36,610 nucleotides of DNA from Pseudoalteromonas sp. BSi20652 (lineage in GTDB: Bacteria > Pseudomonadota > Gammaproteobacteria > Enterobacterales > Alteromonadaceae), in the NCBI RefSeq assembly GCF_000239855.1, contig NZ_BADT01000220.1:1-36610 (forward strand), in the 5' to 3' direction. The position numbers and the translations under genes are program-made. The notes beneath the pieces were generated by a model. The model was given only the letters and a program-made list of their open reading frames with translations. It did no database searches and was not told the DNA's origin. Shown piece after piece: positions 8,588-17,147 of the stretch (the stretch's first letter is position 1; each line of letters opens with the position of its first letter).

Positions 8588-9963
8588 TTATTGCACTCCT
8601 GTAACGATTCGCCGCTTAGCGTTTCTAGCTTTTTCATAAACCATTTATACGCCACTATTGCTGTAAATAAGTTACCTAGAGCAGCGCCTATAAATAGTCC
8701 CAATAATCCGGCTATTTCGTTGCCTACATAAGCAAATGGTACATAAAATATGAATAAACGAATAACACTTAATACCAAAGCATACATTGGTTTGTGTAAA
8801 GCATTAAACGATGAGTTTGATAATATGATCACCCCTTGTAAGCCATAGCTTAACGGGATGGTATAAATAAAGAGCTTGATTACATCTATTACGGCTTGTT
8901 CTTTACCAAATAATTGGCTTATGACGCCTGAAAATGCAATGAGTAGTACGTAAATGGCAAATTGCCATACCATCACAAATTTTAATGTGCCTGTATACGC
9001 TTCTTTAACGCGGCATAATTTACCTGCACCAAAGTTTTGGCTCACAAATGGTGGTAACGTCATAGATATCGCAAGCACTAATATACTGGCAATAGATTCA
9101 ATTCTGCTGCCTACTCCAAATGCGGCTACAGCTTCAGGACCATGATGTGCAACCATGGCGGTCATTACAGCCATTGCAACAGGTGTAAGCATGTTTGCGC
9201 CTGCTGCAGGTAAGCCAATTTTTAATATTTTACGAATAGCACCAATAATTGTTTGCTTGCCCGCCTTTAAACTTAATAAGCGTTTTTTTACTATTAGCAA
9301 ATATAAAATAATAACTACGGCCACCGACCAAGCTATAACACTTGCAACAGCTGCACCTTGAATACCTAAAGCGGGTATGGGACCAAAACCGAATATAAAC
9401 ATTGGGTCGAGGATTGCGTTAATAAGCCCTGCTCCGCCCATTATAATACTAGGTGTTTTAGTATCGCCACTGGCACGCAATACCGAGTTACCGATCATTG
9501 GCGTAATTAAAAACACGCTACCGATGAACCACACATTCATATATTCGTGTATTAATGGCAGTACTTTTTGCCCAGCGCCTAGTAAAGTGAATACGGGATC
9601 AATTAATAAGTAACCAATAAAAGAAAGAATAAGCACTAAAACAAAGGCGACAAATAAAGAGACACTCGCGTCAAAGCGTGCTTCATCTACTTTATTACTA
9701 CCCAATGCTTTGCCTATTACAGCCGATGTACCAATTCCTAAACCAATCGCTAAACTAATAACGGTAAAAGTTACCGGAAATGTAAAACTTACGGCTGCTA
9801 ATGGCTCAGTCCCTAATAAGCTTATAAAAAATGTGTCTATAATATTGAACATCATTAAGGAGATCATTCCAAAAATCATAGGAATAGTCATTTTTTTTAA
9901 TGTTGAAGGGATAGGATCATTTAGTAAATCTGGGCGAGTCTTAGATTTTTTAATTGCGTGCAT
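8584..9963 (-). CDS. MATE family multidrug/cation antiporter
   Basis: A 459-residue inner-membrane protein with about twelve hydrophobic helices in two similar halves, typical of MATE efflux transporters that use sodium or proton gradients. The N-terminal half includes [19 protein letters not shown], a standard MATE helix-1/2 signature, and [20 protein letters not shown] in helix 5-6. It is the first gene of the cluster with uvrB and the two methyltransferases, overlapping uvrB by 4 bases. AGAGG lies about 11 bases before the ATG. Confidence 0.93.
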   Translation of the reverse strand: MHAIKKSKTRPDLLNDPIPSTLKKMTIPMIFGMISLMMFNIIDTFFISLLGTEPLAAVSFTFPVTFTVISLAIGLGIGTSAVIGKALGSNKVDEARFDASVSLFVAFVLVLILSFIGYLLIDPVFTLLGAGQKVLPLIHEYMNVWFIGSVFLITPMIGNSVLRASGDTKTPSIIMGGAGLINAILDPMFIFGFGPIPALGIQGAAVASVIAWSVAVVIILYLLIVKKRLLSLKAGKQTIIGAIRKILKIGLPAAGANMLTPVAMAVMTAMVAHHGPEAVAAFGVGSRIESIASILVLAISMTLPPFVSQNFGAGKLCRVKEAYTGTLKFVMVWQFAIYVLLIAFSGVISQLFGKEQAVIDVIKLFIYTIPLSYGLQGVIILSNSSFNALHKPMYALVLSVIRLFIFYVPFAYVGNEIAGLLGLFIGAALGNLFTAIVAYKWFMKKLETLSGESLQECNN

Positions 9964-10539
9964 AGAATAAATTAGCCTCTTTTACTGAGCAGATCATTTT
10001 AAAGCATCAAGGCAATTCAAGCCACGGATTTATCAACAGATTTGAAGTGAAAATAAAACTAAAGATTCGAAAAAATAGTAAAAGTCTATTTTTACGTATT
10101 TTTGTTAAAATAGAGCCTTAACCTTCTAAAAAACAATTAAAATACATTTTTGTAACTTTTATTACAAATAGCCACCTGTTACTGACGCTTTTTTACACAA
10201 AGAAATATTTTGATTTATCGTAACGAAAAAATTCTTTCATCGAGTTATTGGCAATAAAACAAAAATACTAACCCATTGTTTTAAAACAAAATAAAAATAA
10301 TGATTTAAAAGCTTGAAATCGGTGTAGCACCCTACAGCTCTAGTGCCGCTGATGTTCTTAAGGTTTCATAAACAGAGTTATCCACAGAAACCGTGGATAA
10401 CTCATTCAAACCCGCATTTATAAAGGCTTTTAGCGAAGTGTCATTTCTAATTAATTATGAATAGCTAAGAATGCTCGCTTAAAGACATTTTTATATTCCA
10501 AAAGAAAATATACATTAACTTGATAAACTAGCTTGATTA
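9964..10539. other. Gene-free host intergenic region next to the prophage
   Basis: About 576 bp of AT-rich DNA between the MATE start and the candidate phage end. I find no convincing ORF on either strand and no RNA gene. It should contain the MATE promoter, reading leftward, but no clear -35/-10 pair stands out. Its notable content is the inverted DnaA-box pair at 10375-10403. Confidence 0.6.
10375..10403. promoter_or_regulatory. Inverted pair of DnaA boxes in a perfect palindrome
   Basis: GAGTTATCCAC (10375-10385) and GTGGATAACTC (10393-10403) are perfect 11-bp inverted arms around AGAAACC. The left arm reads TTATCCACA (10378-10386), the exact DnaA-box consensus; the right arm read on the minus strand is TTATCCACG, one mismatch. 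No T-run follows on either side, so it is not a classic terminator. Confidence 0.6.
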
Positions 10540-10630
10540 TGTAGCCGCCGACGAAAAATGATAAACGCCACGGGGTTAAGTGATAAACAATAAATTATCA
10601 TTTATGTCGCGCGGGTTGGAATGATAATAT
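10540..10630. promoter_or_regulatory. Candidate phage right terminus and transposase-binding sites
   Basis: Read outward on the minus strand the end is TTTTTCGTCGGCGGCTACA; the remembered Mu right end is TTTTTCGTGCGCCGCTTCA, 15 of 19 identical without gaps and both ending CA. Inside lie TGATAA boxes at 10559, 10581, inverted at 10595-10600, and 10622, in contexts such as ACGAAAAATGATAAACG and, inverted, CGACATAAATGATAATT. These resemble the repeated MuA sites of Mu ends. Confidence 0.6.
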
Positions 10631-10644
10631 TTAAGCCAATAAAA

Positions 10645-10662
10645 AAGCAGCTTGCGCTGCTT
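10645..10662 (-). terminator. Rho-independent terminator ending the rightmost phage operon
   Basis: Stem AAGCAGC / GCTGCTT (10645-10651 and 10656-10662) with a four-base loop. On the minus strand the stem is followed by TTTTTATT. It lies just after the stop of the last phage gene at 10669. Confidence 0.85.
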
Positions 10663-10668
10663 ATTCTA

Positions 10669-11043
10669 TTAGGTGTTAATCTTTGCAAGTTTGAGCAAAG
10701 CAGATATCGACTGTGATAGGTCTTCCCCCGTTTCATGCTGCCTATCTATAAGCTCTTCAGCACCTCTAATAAGCTCTATAAATTCACCTGTAGAGTTATT
10801 CGTAAAACCTCTTAAATCACTCGTCCGGCTTGCTAGCTTGCGATTACGTACTAACTCTACTATATCCTTTGGTACTCCCTCTTGTTTAAGTAGGTTGCAA
10901 AGTTCAATAAGAGACTCATCAGTAATCTTTTGTAAGTGGCGCTCTGGAATCTTAACCATAGATTCAAGCATATAGAACCTATATGAAAAAACACCTAGAG
11001 CGACAACGCCGCAAAGCAACAACAATACAATAAAAATATCCAT
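10669..11043 (-). CDS. Single-pass membrane protein at the phage right end, unknown function
   Basis: A 124-residue protein: a short N-terminus, one transmembrane helix (about residues 3-23), then a charged, largely helical cytoplasmic part. I recognise no family. The reading frame overlaps the preceding membrane-protein gene by 49 bases, and AAGG lies 9 bases before its ATG, so the two are translated from one message. It is the last gene before the operon terminator and phage end, where Mu carries mom and where many phages carry lysogenic-conversion genes. An accessory role such as superinfection exclusion or defence is plausible but unproven. Confidence 0.75.
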   Translation of the reverse strand: MDIFIVLLLLCGVVALGVFSYRFYMLESMVKIPERHLQKITDESLIELCNLLKQEGVPKDIVELVRNRKLASRTSDLRGFTNNSTGEFIELIRGAEELIDRQHETGEDLSQSISALLKLAKINT

Positions 11044-11567
11044 ACATATTTGCCTTTAAACTTACCACGTGTAAACAACATAAAAGCTAAAAATAGCAGG
11101 TTTGCGTTTACACCAATACTGTATATATCCCATAGTAGCCAACTATCTCCTGTGTAAAGGTTAGGGCTACCATCAAAATTAAGTGCTAGTAAATTACGAT
11201 CAACAAACATCAAAGTGTTTAAGAGCGCGTTTAACGCCATCGTTATAAACACTAGTTTAACCTGATCACTAAACATAGCACCAACCAACCAATGCATACC
11301 TAAAACCACAAAAGCTTGTAACAATGAGAACAAGGCCCACACTAAGTACCAGTAATAAACCTGCTGTTCAAAAATAAGCAAGTTAAGCACGTTACTATGA
11401 AACAAGTCACCTAACGCTAGACCCACTGACATAACGCCAGCGGATATAGCAATAGATATTTTCTTTGGTTTTAAGTAAATAGCCAATATAAACGAAATCA
11501 CAAAAGCAACTAATTCAAGCTTATTTAATGAGTAGCTAAGTAATACGCTTAAGGTTGGCAAATCCAC
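10995..11567 (-). CDS. Polytopic membrane protein, unknown function (accessory gene)
   Basis: A 190-residue hydrophobic protein with about six predicted transmembrane helices and almost no soluble domain; the longest polar stretch (NFDGSPNLYTGDSW) lies between helices 4 and 5. The start is GTG, sharing one base with the TAG stop of the 58-residue gene before it, and its end overlaps the next gene by 49 bases. It is not a recognisable holin: it is larger, has more helices and is far from the endolysin. Its place after the tail genes suggests a phage-carried accessory function. Confidence 0.8.
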   Translation of the reverse strand: MDLPTLSVLLSYSLNKLELVAFVISFILAIYLKPKKISIAISAGVMSVGLALGDLFHSNVLNLLIFEQQVYYWYLVWALFSLLQAFVVLGMHWLVGAMFSDQVKLVFITMALNALLNTLMFVDRNLLALNFDGSPNLYTGDSWLLWDIYSIGVNANLLFLAFMLFTRGKFKGKYVWIFLLYCCCFAALSL

Positions 11568-11743
11568 TATTTAGGCTTTACTTTTGGATTTAGTGGGTGT
11601 CCACCGCCGCCATTGTTCAGCGTCATTTCAGAGTTGAGTATTGCTGCAAAATCTTGCTTACTTTCTTGTGGCTTATTTTGAGCTGGTTTAACTTTGTTTA
11701 GCTGTTCTAGCGGATTGGTAGCGATAGGGTTTGTAACGTTCAT
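11567..11743 (-). CDS. Small 58-residue protein heading the right-end operon
   Basis: An ORF of 58 codons plus stop. It begins MNVTNPIATNPLEQLNKVKP and is rich in Asn, Pro, Gln and Lys, with a glycine run (NNGGGGHP) near the C-terminus. It looks soluble and partly disordered. A strong Shine-Dalgarno AAGGAG lies 7 bases before the ATG, and its TAG stop overlaps the GTG of the next gene, which is good evidence it is translated. A promoter candidate sits about 35 bases upstream. Function unknown. Confidence 0.75.
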   Translation of the reverse strand: MNVTNPIATNPLEQLNKVKPAQNKPQESKQDFAAILNSEMTLNNGGGGHPLNPKVKPK

Positions 11744-11777
11744 ATTTAAACTCCTTTATAAATAAATACGAACGCAA

Positions 11778-11810
11778 AAAATACAACTTTATTGAAATAA
11801 TTTCAATAAA
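11778..11810 (-). promoter_or_regulatory. Candidate promoter overlapped by a palindrome (right-end operon)
   Basis: On the minus strand TTGAAA (11801-11806), a 17-bp spacer and TATTTT (11778-11783) form a sigma-70-like promoter. The -35 box is embedded in a perfect inverted repeat, TTTATTGAAA (11788-11797) and TTTCAATAAA (11801-11810), with three bases between. This could be an operator or a weak terminator for the tail operon. Confidence 0.5.
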
Positions 11811-11818
11811 TAAAGTGC

Positions 11819-12043
11819 TTATATCTCTATTTCTGTATAGGGCAGTGTTGGCGCTGAACCCATAACACGGCCATTTTCTACATAGGCAGCACCAGTAGAG
11901 ACGCTATCACCTAGTACAACACTTTGGCTGCTATCACTGTATCTAACTAATGTTGTGCCGTTCGTGTTTACTGTAACAACGGTTACTATAGTGCGTTGTG
12001 TTTTATCTAGGACTGAGCCTAGGCGGTTTAGGGTGTTAGACAT
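11819..12043 (-). CDS. Small tail-associated protein (74 aa)
   Basis: A 74-residue protein of short beta-prone segments (VVTVNTNGTTLVRYSD, GAAYVENGRVMGSAP) without membrane segments. Its ATG overlaps the end of the hub-like gene by 8 bases, so it is coupled to the tail operon, of which it is the final gene. The composition suits a small structural or tip-decorating protein. No family recognised. Confidence 0.7.
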   Translation of the reverse strand: MSNTLNRLGSVLDKTQRTIVTVVTVNTNGTTLVRYSDSSQSVVLGDSVSTGAAYVENGRVMGSAPTLPYTEIEI

Positions 12044-13733
12044 TGCTGATCACCTTAACAGTTTGATTAACAGTAATAGCCCCTGAATCGTTAATTGTAG
12101 CGCTAATTTCAAGGCTGTCGCAGGTTGCTTTATACGTCGCATCGTTATAAGTCACGCCCACTAGCATGCCTGGTCTTATTGGTGGTAAATCGTTTAGTAG
12201 CTTTGTACGTATGGTACTTAAAATTTTATTACCACTGTTTGCTAGCTCATAAGTACCGCGTTGCCTTGCTGCTTGGTTGTCTGTGATTAGTGAGTCTACT
12301 ACATCGTTTGCAAACTGATCTCCCAGCGTTCCTGTGCGTTTGATTTTACACGCTACGCCTTGCTGTTCGCCGCGTACAAATACCGCGTTATGTGCCTGGC
12401 TGATTGTTTGGCTAGTGTTGTGCTCAAGTATGATTGAGTCGTTTAGTATTACATCACTAATGGCACTTTCTGTGTCCCAAGGCATAACAGGCCATGCAGG
12501 AATAACAGAAACTATTTTATTTGCGTTGTCTATATCTAACATTGCCCCTACCGACTTTGCCACACTCAAAAGCGCCGCTGCGGGGGTTAAATTAGTATAC
12601 GTAAACGCGCCAGTTGGGATTGAATAATCAATCATTTGATTGTCAAGCGACCACCCTGTATTTGCCAAAATATCAGACATGATCCCCGCTAACGTTTTAG
12701 CCGTTGGGTTGGCGTAGTTTGTAGCACGCGCATAAGGGGCTGATAAGAGCGCAAAACGGCCCCTACAACTTGCACTATAGCTAGTACTTGCAAAACGATT
12801 GGCCGTGCTTGGTTGCTCGCAAATCACATAAAAGTCATAGCCATTTATAGAAATTTTAAGTTCTTGGCCCAGGGCACGTTCAAAGTCAATACGAGAACAA
12901 AATCTAAGGGTCGCTGTAGCACTAAACTGGCCTCGCGATACTGAGTAACTAACGCTGCTAATTAGTATTTTTACGTTGTCTGAAACGCGTACGCAATTAA
13001 TGGTCGGCTGCATAATGTATGTATTCCTAATTTGAGGCTGGATAGGTATTTTTCGATCAAGTGTTGGTATGTCGTCATCGCCACGAACCAAGCCACCAGG
13101 CAAGCCCCAGTAACACACTTTATCGGGGTTGCTAAACCGCATGACTAAACGCCCATTTTGCAACGTTGCAGGTTCTGTAAAGTTTAAACTTACATAGCCC
13201 GCAAAAGGGTGACTACGCCAATAACAAATATATTCTTTATTTGTTTCGCCGTAGTGGATTATCATTTCTTGGGATTCTAAAAGAGGGTTTACATGCCAGG
13301 TTAATTTACGCTCGCTAACACTAGTATTTAGATGAGTAAGCCAACTAAAATCCCTTTCAATATGCTCAATAACTGAATTGATTTTATACGGTATTTGAAT
13401 GGTGTTAGATACGTAGTCATTACGTGCCCATATAACCTTATTATTTGTGCTAACTGACTCGTTAAATTGCCAGTTTAAACTAAATGCCGTAGGTGCCAAT
13501 TCAACGCGTTTAAACTCGGTTTTAAACTCAGTTTTAACCGGTTGCCCTTGCCATAAAACCGCCTTAACTTGAGCGCTTAAAGCTGGCTTAAACCAACCTA
13601 AAAACGACTCTACGCCAATGTTTGCTTGTTGTATTGGTAATGTTGGCTCTAAGGGGCCTGAGTTATCACCAAAACGAATTATTAACGGCGATACGTTAAT
13701 TTTATATGGCTGAGTAAAGCGTAATTGTAACAT
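12036..13733 (-). CDS. Distal tail protein, probable hub/central tip component
   Basis: A 565-residue beta-rich protein. The middle (about residues 260-460) shows a baseplate-hub-like pattern: LKISINGYDFYVICEQP, then AKTLAGIMSDILANTGWSLD, IPTGAFTYTNLTPAAALLSVAKSVGAM and a following domain-closing strand. This alternation of sheet and the 'single turn then helix' segment is typical of gp27/gpD-type tail hubs that join the tail tube to the host-binding tip. The first 250 residues are a separate beta domain with FKTEFKTEFKR repeats. It lies in the distal tail block. The hub assignment is inferred from pattern and position. Confidence 0.65.
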   Translation of the reverse strand: MLQLRFTQPYKINVSPLIIRFGDNSGPLEPTLPIQQANIGVESFLGWFKPALSAQVKAVLWQGQPVKTEFKTEFKRVELAPTAFSLNWQFNESVSTNNKVIWARNDYVSNTIQIPYKINSVIEHIERDFSWLTHLNTSVSERKLTWHVNPLLESQEMIIHYGETNKEYICYWRSHPFAGYVSLNFTEPATLQNGRLVMRFSNPDKVCYWGLPGGLVRGDDDIPTLDRKIPIQPQIRNTYIMQPTINCVRVSDNVKILISSVSYSVSRGQFSATATLRFCSRIDFERALGQELKISINGYDFYVICEQPSTANRFASTSYSASCRGRFALLSAPYARATNYANPTAKTLAGIMSDILANTGWSLDNQMIDYSIPTGAFTYTNLTPAAALLSVAKSVGAMLDIDNANKIVSVIPAWPVMPWDTESAISDVILNDSIILEHNTSQTISQAHNAVFVRGEQQGVACKIKRTGTLGDQFANDVVDSLITDNQAARQRGTYELANSGNKILSTIRTKLLNDLPPIRPGMLVGVTYNDATYKATCDSLEISATINDSGAITVNQTVKVISNV

Positions 13734-13738
13734 TAGGC

Positions 13739-14053
13739 TTAAGGCTCGTATGGCTGCGGATTAGTCGGATCAAACGTAACTAAATTAATGTTTAAAGGCT
13801 CTACATTATCAGTGACAGCGGCATTAAAATTACCGTTATCGTCAAACATTACACACATTAAATCATTTAAGAATAAATATTCTTTAGCTATAAAAGATGA
13901 AAACCTACCTGCTATTATTTTTTTGTGTGAAATAAGAGCACCTGTTTTTCTATTAATTACCATCAACCTTTCGGCTGCGGGATCGCAATCGACATCTATA
14001 AACCCTGTCGCAATGGGTTTTAAAGGTAAATATTTCAAACTAAAACGATGCAT
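13739..14053 (-). CDS. Small tail protein (104 aa), unknown
   Basis: The start is taken at the ATG at 14051-14053, overlapping the TAA stop of the previous gene as TAATG with GGAG 8 bases upstream; a longer version from 14086 would overlap the upstream gene by 34 bases. The protein is beta-prone and acidic-hydrophobic (GFIDVDCDPAAERLMVINRKTGALI), as in small carboxypeptidase-regulatory-like or fibre-associated domains. No family is recognised. It sits between two tail-tip genes and should be a minor structural protein. Confidence 0.65.
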   Translation of the reverse strand: MHRFSLKYLPLKPIATGFIDVDCDPAAERLMVINRKTGALISHKKIIAGRFSSFIAKEYLFLNDLMCVMFDDNGNFNAAVTDNVEPLNINLVTFDPTNPQPYEP

Positions 14054-15006
14054 TACCACTGCTCCAAATTTATCCAAACACAGCATGTACCGCTCGCCAC
14101 AGTGGGTAATAAATAATGATTTTGTGAATCAAGCTCTTTAAATACGGGTGGAGTATCACCAATGTAACCCGGAGCATTAGCAACAAAAGCCCCTGGAAGT
14201 AATCCTCTAACAAATGGGTGGGTGTTCGTTTGATATTCAGAAGATGATTCAATATTGGCGCTTCCCATCAATAAGTACATTGGTGATAAAATACTAATAT
14301 CTGCCTCACCAGAATGGCTACCATTTACATAAGTATATGTTCCAAAAAGACTTGAAAGAGAAAATTCGCTCCGTGAGCTACTTGCATCTAGTGGGTGCAA
14401 TGTTGATATTTTTTCCAGATGAAAACCGGAAAACCTATATAATAATGATGCGTTCCAGTTGGTACTTGAAAAATCTTTTTGCCCACCAACTAGAATAAAT
14501 GTGGCAGGATCATTAGGATAAATAGACTCAAAATCACCCATGAAAAATGAAATGCTATATCTTGATGATGTGAAATTGGTTGTCATTGCTGAGGGTGAAT
14601 AACAAAAGAAATAAAAAGCTTTCGCTGTGCCTATAATCACCCAATTACTGATTGTATTGCTTCCGCTGCTGTACCTATCATATACATAAAAAGGGCTTTC
14701 CCTGCTATAGGTATCTTTACTTATATAATCTTGGGCTGCCCTTATTTTTGTCTTCTCTGAAACGTTATCAGATGGTGCAGAGAACATAACAACTCCACCA
14801 CTACCGCCTGCTGCTAAATCATTTTTAAACGCAATATATGGCGGATCTGCTATTTCCTGTTCAACAGTCCAACCAAGCGGGGATTTAGAGCCATAGCCCT
14901 CTACTAAACACTTTTTAATTACGTTCATATACTCACTTGGGCTGCCGTCCACCACTTGCGGTGCACCTGCGTCATCCCATCGGTAAACTGTTACTGCTTG
15001 AGCCAT
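14053..15006 (-). CDS. Minor tail protein (317 aa)
   Basis: A 317-residue protein rich in Ser, Tyr, Phe and Gly. It opens MAQAVTVYRWDDAGAP, a style common in tail proteins of siphoviral Mu-like phages. SD AAGGA precedes the ATG, 3 bases after the previous stop. Codon use is a little more AT-rich than in the flanking tail genes (runs such as STNWNASLLYRFSGFHLEK), which fits a fast-evolving tail-tip or receptor-associated protein. No catalytic motif. Confidence 0.7.
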   Translation of the reverse strand: MAQAVTVYRWDDAGAPQVVDGSPSEYMNVIKKCLVEGYGSKSPLGWTVEQEIADPPYIAFKNDLAAGGSGGVVMFSAPSDNVSEKTKIRAAQDYISKDTYSRESPFYVYDRYSSGSNTISNWVIIGTAKAFYFFCYSPSAMTTNFTSSRYSISFFMGDFESIYPNDPATFILVGGQKDFSSTNWNASLLYRFSGFHLEKISTLHPLDASSSRSEFSLSSLFGTYTYVNGSHSGEADISILSPMYLLMGSANIESSSEYQTNTHPFVRGLLPGAFVANAPGYIGDTPPVFKELDSQNHYLLPTVASGTCCVWINLEQW

Positions 15007-15009
15007 AAT

Positions 15010-17121
15010 TTAGTCCTTATTTCCACGAAAACTAAGTGTTGAATTGTCGCGCACTATTTCAGAGTGCCCGGGTGAAACTGAGCGTGTAACCATTATTGGT
15101 TTGCTTGCTGCGAGCGTTTCAAATAAAAATGCTTCGCCTGGGTTTAAGCCTGCGCCAAACGCGTCTTTACGTAATATAAAATACGGTGCGCCTGCAAAGC
15201 TGTTGATAGGCGTACAGTCGTTTAATGTGTCACCGCTGTAAATGTTGCCCACTGACTCACCTATCACGTTGTAAGCTGTGGACGATGTAAACACAATGGC
15301 CCAGCGCTGTACTATTGCGCCTATGTTTGTAAGCTCGATTGGGTATTGGGTTGTGTTAATCGCGCTCGATGCGGCCGCGCCAAAATCAGCAAAGTTATTT
15401 TGCCACGCCGCTAATGTGCGCTCGTCTTTTGTTTGTGCCTGAAAGTCACCTAGTACCTGCACGCTGCTTACTGTTGCCCCTGCTGGATATGTGCGGCTTA
15501 GCTTGGTTAATAAGCTAACTTGGTTGCTATCAATGGCGTTTATAAGGGCTAATTCTGACTGAATGGCGGTAATAATATACGGCGCTGTAAATGCGCTTAT
15601 TCCTGCGTTTATTGTTATTTCGCCGGTTGCACTGTCGTAGCTGTAGTTTTCGTCTGTTGCAGACCACAGGCTGGCCCCTTCACTGTCTACAATGTCAATA
15701 AAATCGGCGTCGGCTAACACATTAATGGTTTGGCCGTTTGTTAGTGTACTGGCTGTAGAACGCGCTCTGTTTTGAACGCTTACAGGGTTAAACGTATGAA
15801 AAATATTAACCGTGCCGTTGTTAGGTAATGTAGACGTATCAAAGCCACCAGCGGGAGCCGGTACAGTGGTTACTTCAACCTCGTTATAGTCGTATGTTAT
15901 TGAGTTTGGTTTTACTGCTTCGCTAAAGCTAACATCAACATAACCCGTTGCGCTAACTGTGCCTGTGCAATTGGTGCCTGTAATGTTGCCGCTTAAGTCG
16001 CTTGAGGCTGAGAACGTTGTACCCGTGGCGTTTGTAAATGTAATATAAAGCGAGTCACGGGCAAAGCTGCTATTAGGTAGCTGCCATTGCTTGGCACTAA
16101 TAGTACGATCGCCTTTTTCAACCAGTGCCCCTAAATTGTCTGATACGGTGCCTGAGTAGTCCACGGCGTCTACTTCGGTAATTATCGCCGTATCATAATC
16201 AATGGTTGCAAACACGTAACCTGCGGCAATAAAGCGGCCTTGGCCGTCATCGGTATAAACCGTCACGTCACCCGATTTTTTTAACCTTACTGACCCTTTT
16301 ATAACCTTTTCATTTGCACCTAGTGTAATTGTTTGGCTGTCTGTAAATGAGTGAAAACGCACGTCCTCATCCGACATATAAAACAACGTAAAGTACTGGT
16401 TTTTAGATACCGATGGATCTAACTGCGCAGATACAACGCCATTTTCAAAGGTTAGCTCGCTCTGGCTTAGTGACTTGGTAAATATGCCCAGCTGGGTGCC
16501 ATTTGATGTGCCTTGACCGTAAAAACGCTGATATTGATACTCAGCATAATAGTGTGGGTCGGCTAGCAGCATGTCGGGTACGTCTATATTTACCTCTGAA
16601 ATACTGCCATAGCTTAATACGCGCTTAGTTCTGTAAACGCTAAACTGCTCCGCCTCTGGTTTTAACCCTATTTTTGAATTAACTGTTTTAATGCTGGGTG
16701 TAAGCGAGCGCGTTATGTTTTCTACGCTAAGCGCTTGCGAGTCTACAGGGGCCTCTGCGGTTAGGTAGCTTGTACCATGAAACTTAGTTGTATCTATCGA
16801 CAAATAAGGCAGCATTTGCGCCACGGTGTCAGTGTCTTTAAGCTCTTGGGCCTCTACCAGTAATACGTTTACCAGTGCGTCGTCTGGTTGATCACTTAAG
16901 AATATGTGCGCGTCTTGTAATTTACTTGCATCATCGGTGCTCAGTGCTGGGTATAACTTCACTAAATCAAATGATGAACGGGCATGATCAATGTCACTGA
17001 TTGAGCTAAATACATCGTTAAGTTTACCGCTAACAATGGCGTTACTTGTTCGGTGTCCGCCTGCGTGTAGCTCGTTACCTATGCGCTGTGGCTTAAATAT
17101 TTTTAAATCGGTTCTTTGCAT
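15010..17121 (-). CDS. Large distal tail protein (703 aa)
   Basis: A 703-residue structural protein, beta-rich and Asp/Ser/Thr-rich, without signal peptide or membrane segments. Region 1-120 is helical (ALSTDDASKLQDAHIFLSD); the remainder reads as successive beta-sandwich domains (for example TVYTDDGQGRFIAAGYVF and VTTVPAPAGGFDTS). Position two genes after the tape measure matches the large tail proteins of transposable siphophages B3/D3112. It could be the distal tail or central fibre scaffold. The ATG lies 9 bases from a conserved palindrome at 17131-17147. Confidence 0.75.
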   Translation of the reverse strand: MQRTDLKIFKPQRIGNELHAGGHRTSNAIVSGKLNDVFSSISDIDHARSSFDLVKLYPALSTDDASKLQDAHIFLSDQPDDALVNVLLVEAQELKDTDTVAQMLPYLSIDTTKFHGTSYLTAEAPVDSQALSVENITRSLTPSIKTVNSKIGLKPEAEQFSVYRTKRVLSYGSISEVNIDVPDMLLADPHYYAEYQYQRFYGQGTSNGTQLGIFTKSLSQSELTFENGVVSAQLDPSVSKNQYFTLFYMSDEDVRFHSFTDSQTITLGANEKVIKGSVRLKKSGDVTVYTDDGQGRFIAAGYVFATIDYDTAIITEVDAVDYSGTVSDNLGALVEKGDRTISAKQWQLPNSSFARDSLYITFTNATGTTFSASSDLSGNITGTNCTGTVSATGYVDVSFSEAVKPNSITYDYNEVEVTTVPAPAGGFDTSTLPNNGTVNIFHTFNPVSVQNRARSTASTLTNGQTINVLADADFIDIVDSEGASLWSATDENYSYDSATGEITINAGISAFTAPYIITAIQSELALINAIDSNQVSLLTKLSRTYPAGATVSSVQVLGDFQAQTKDERTLAAWQNNFADFGAAASSAINTTQYPIELTNIGAIVQRWAIVFTSSTAYNVIGESVGNIYSGDTLNDCTPINSFAGAPYFILRKDAFGAGLNPGEAFLFETLAASKPIMVTRSVSPGHSEIVRDNSTLSFRGNKD

Positions 17122-17130
17122 TATCGGGCC

Positions 17131-17147
17131 TTTAAACAGTTTTTAAA
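17131..17147. promoter_or_regulatory. 17-bp phage palindrome, copy 3
   Basis: TTTAAACAGTTTTTAAA on the plus strand, a variant of the consensus TTTAAACACTGTTTAAA found also at 21108 and 27243. It overlaps the last codons of the 120-residue gene and ends 9 bases before the ATG of the 703-residue tail gene. Confidence 0.5.

Noticed and set aside
9964-10539. A gene disrupted by the prophage insertion
   Set aside because: No ORF or truncated family is visible on either strand up to the phage end.
13500-13545. TTTAAAC / GTTTTAAA strings resembling the 17-bp palindrome
   Set aside because: They lie inside the hub-like gene and come from the repeated codons of TEFKTEFK; spacing differs and no start codon is near.
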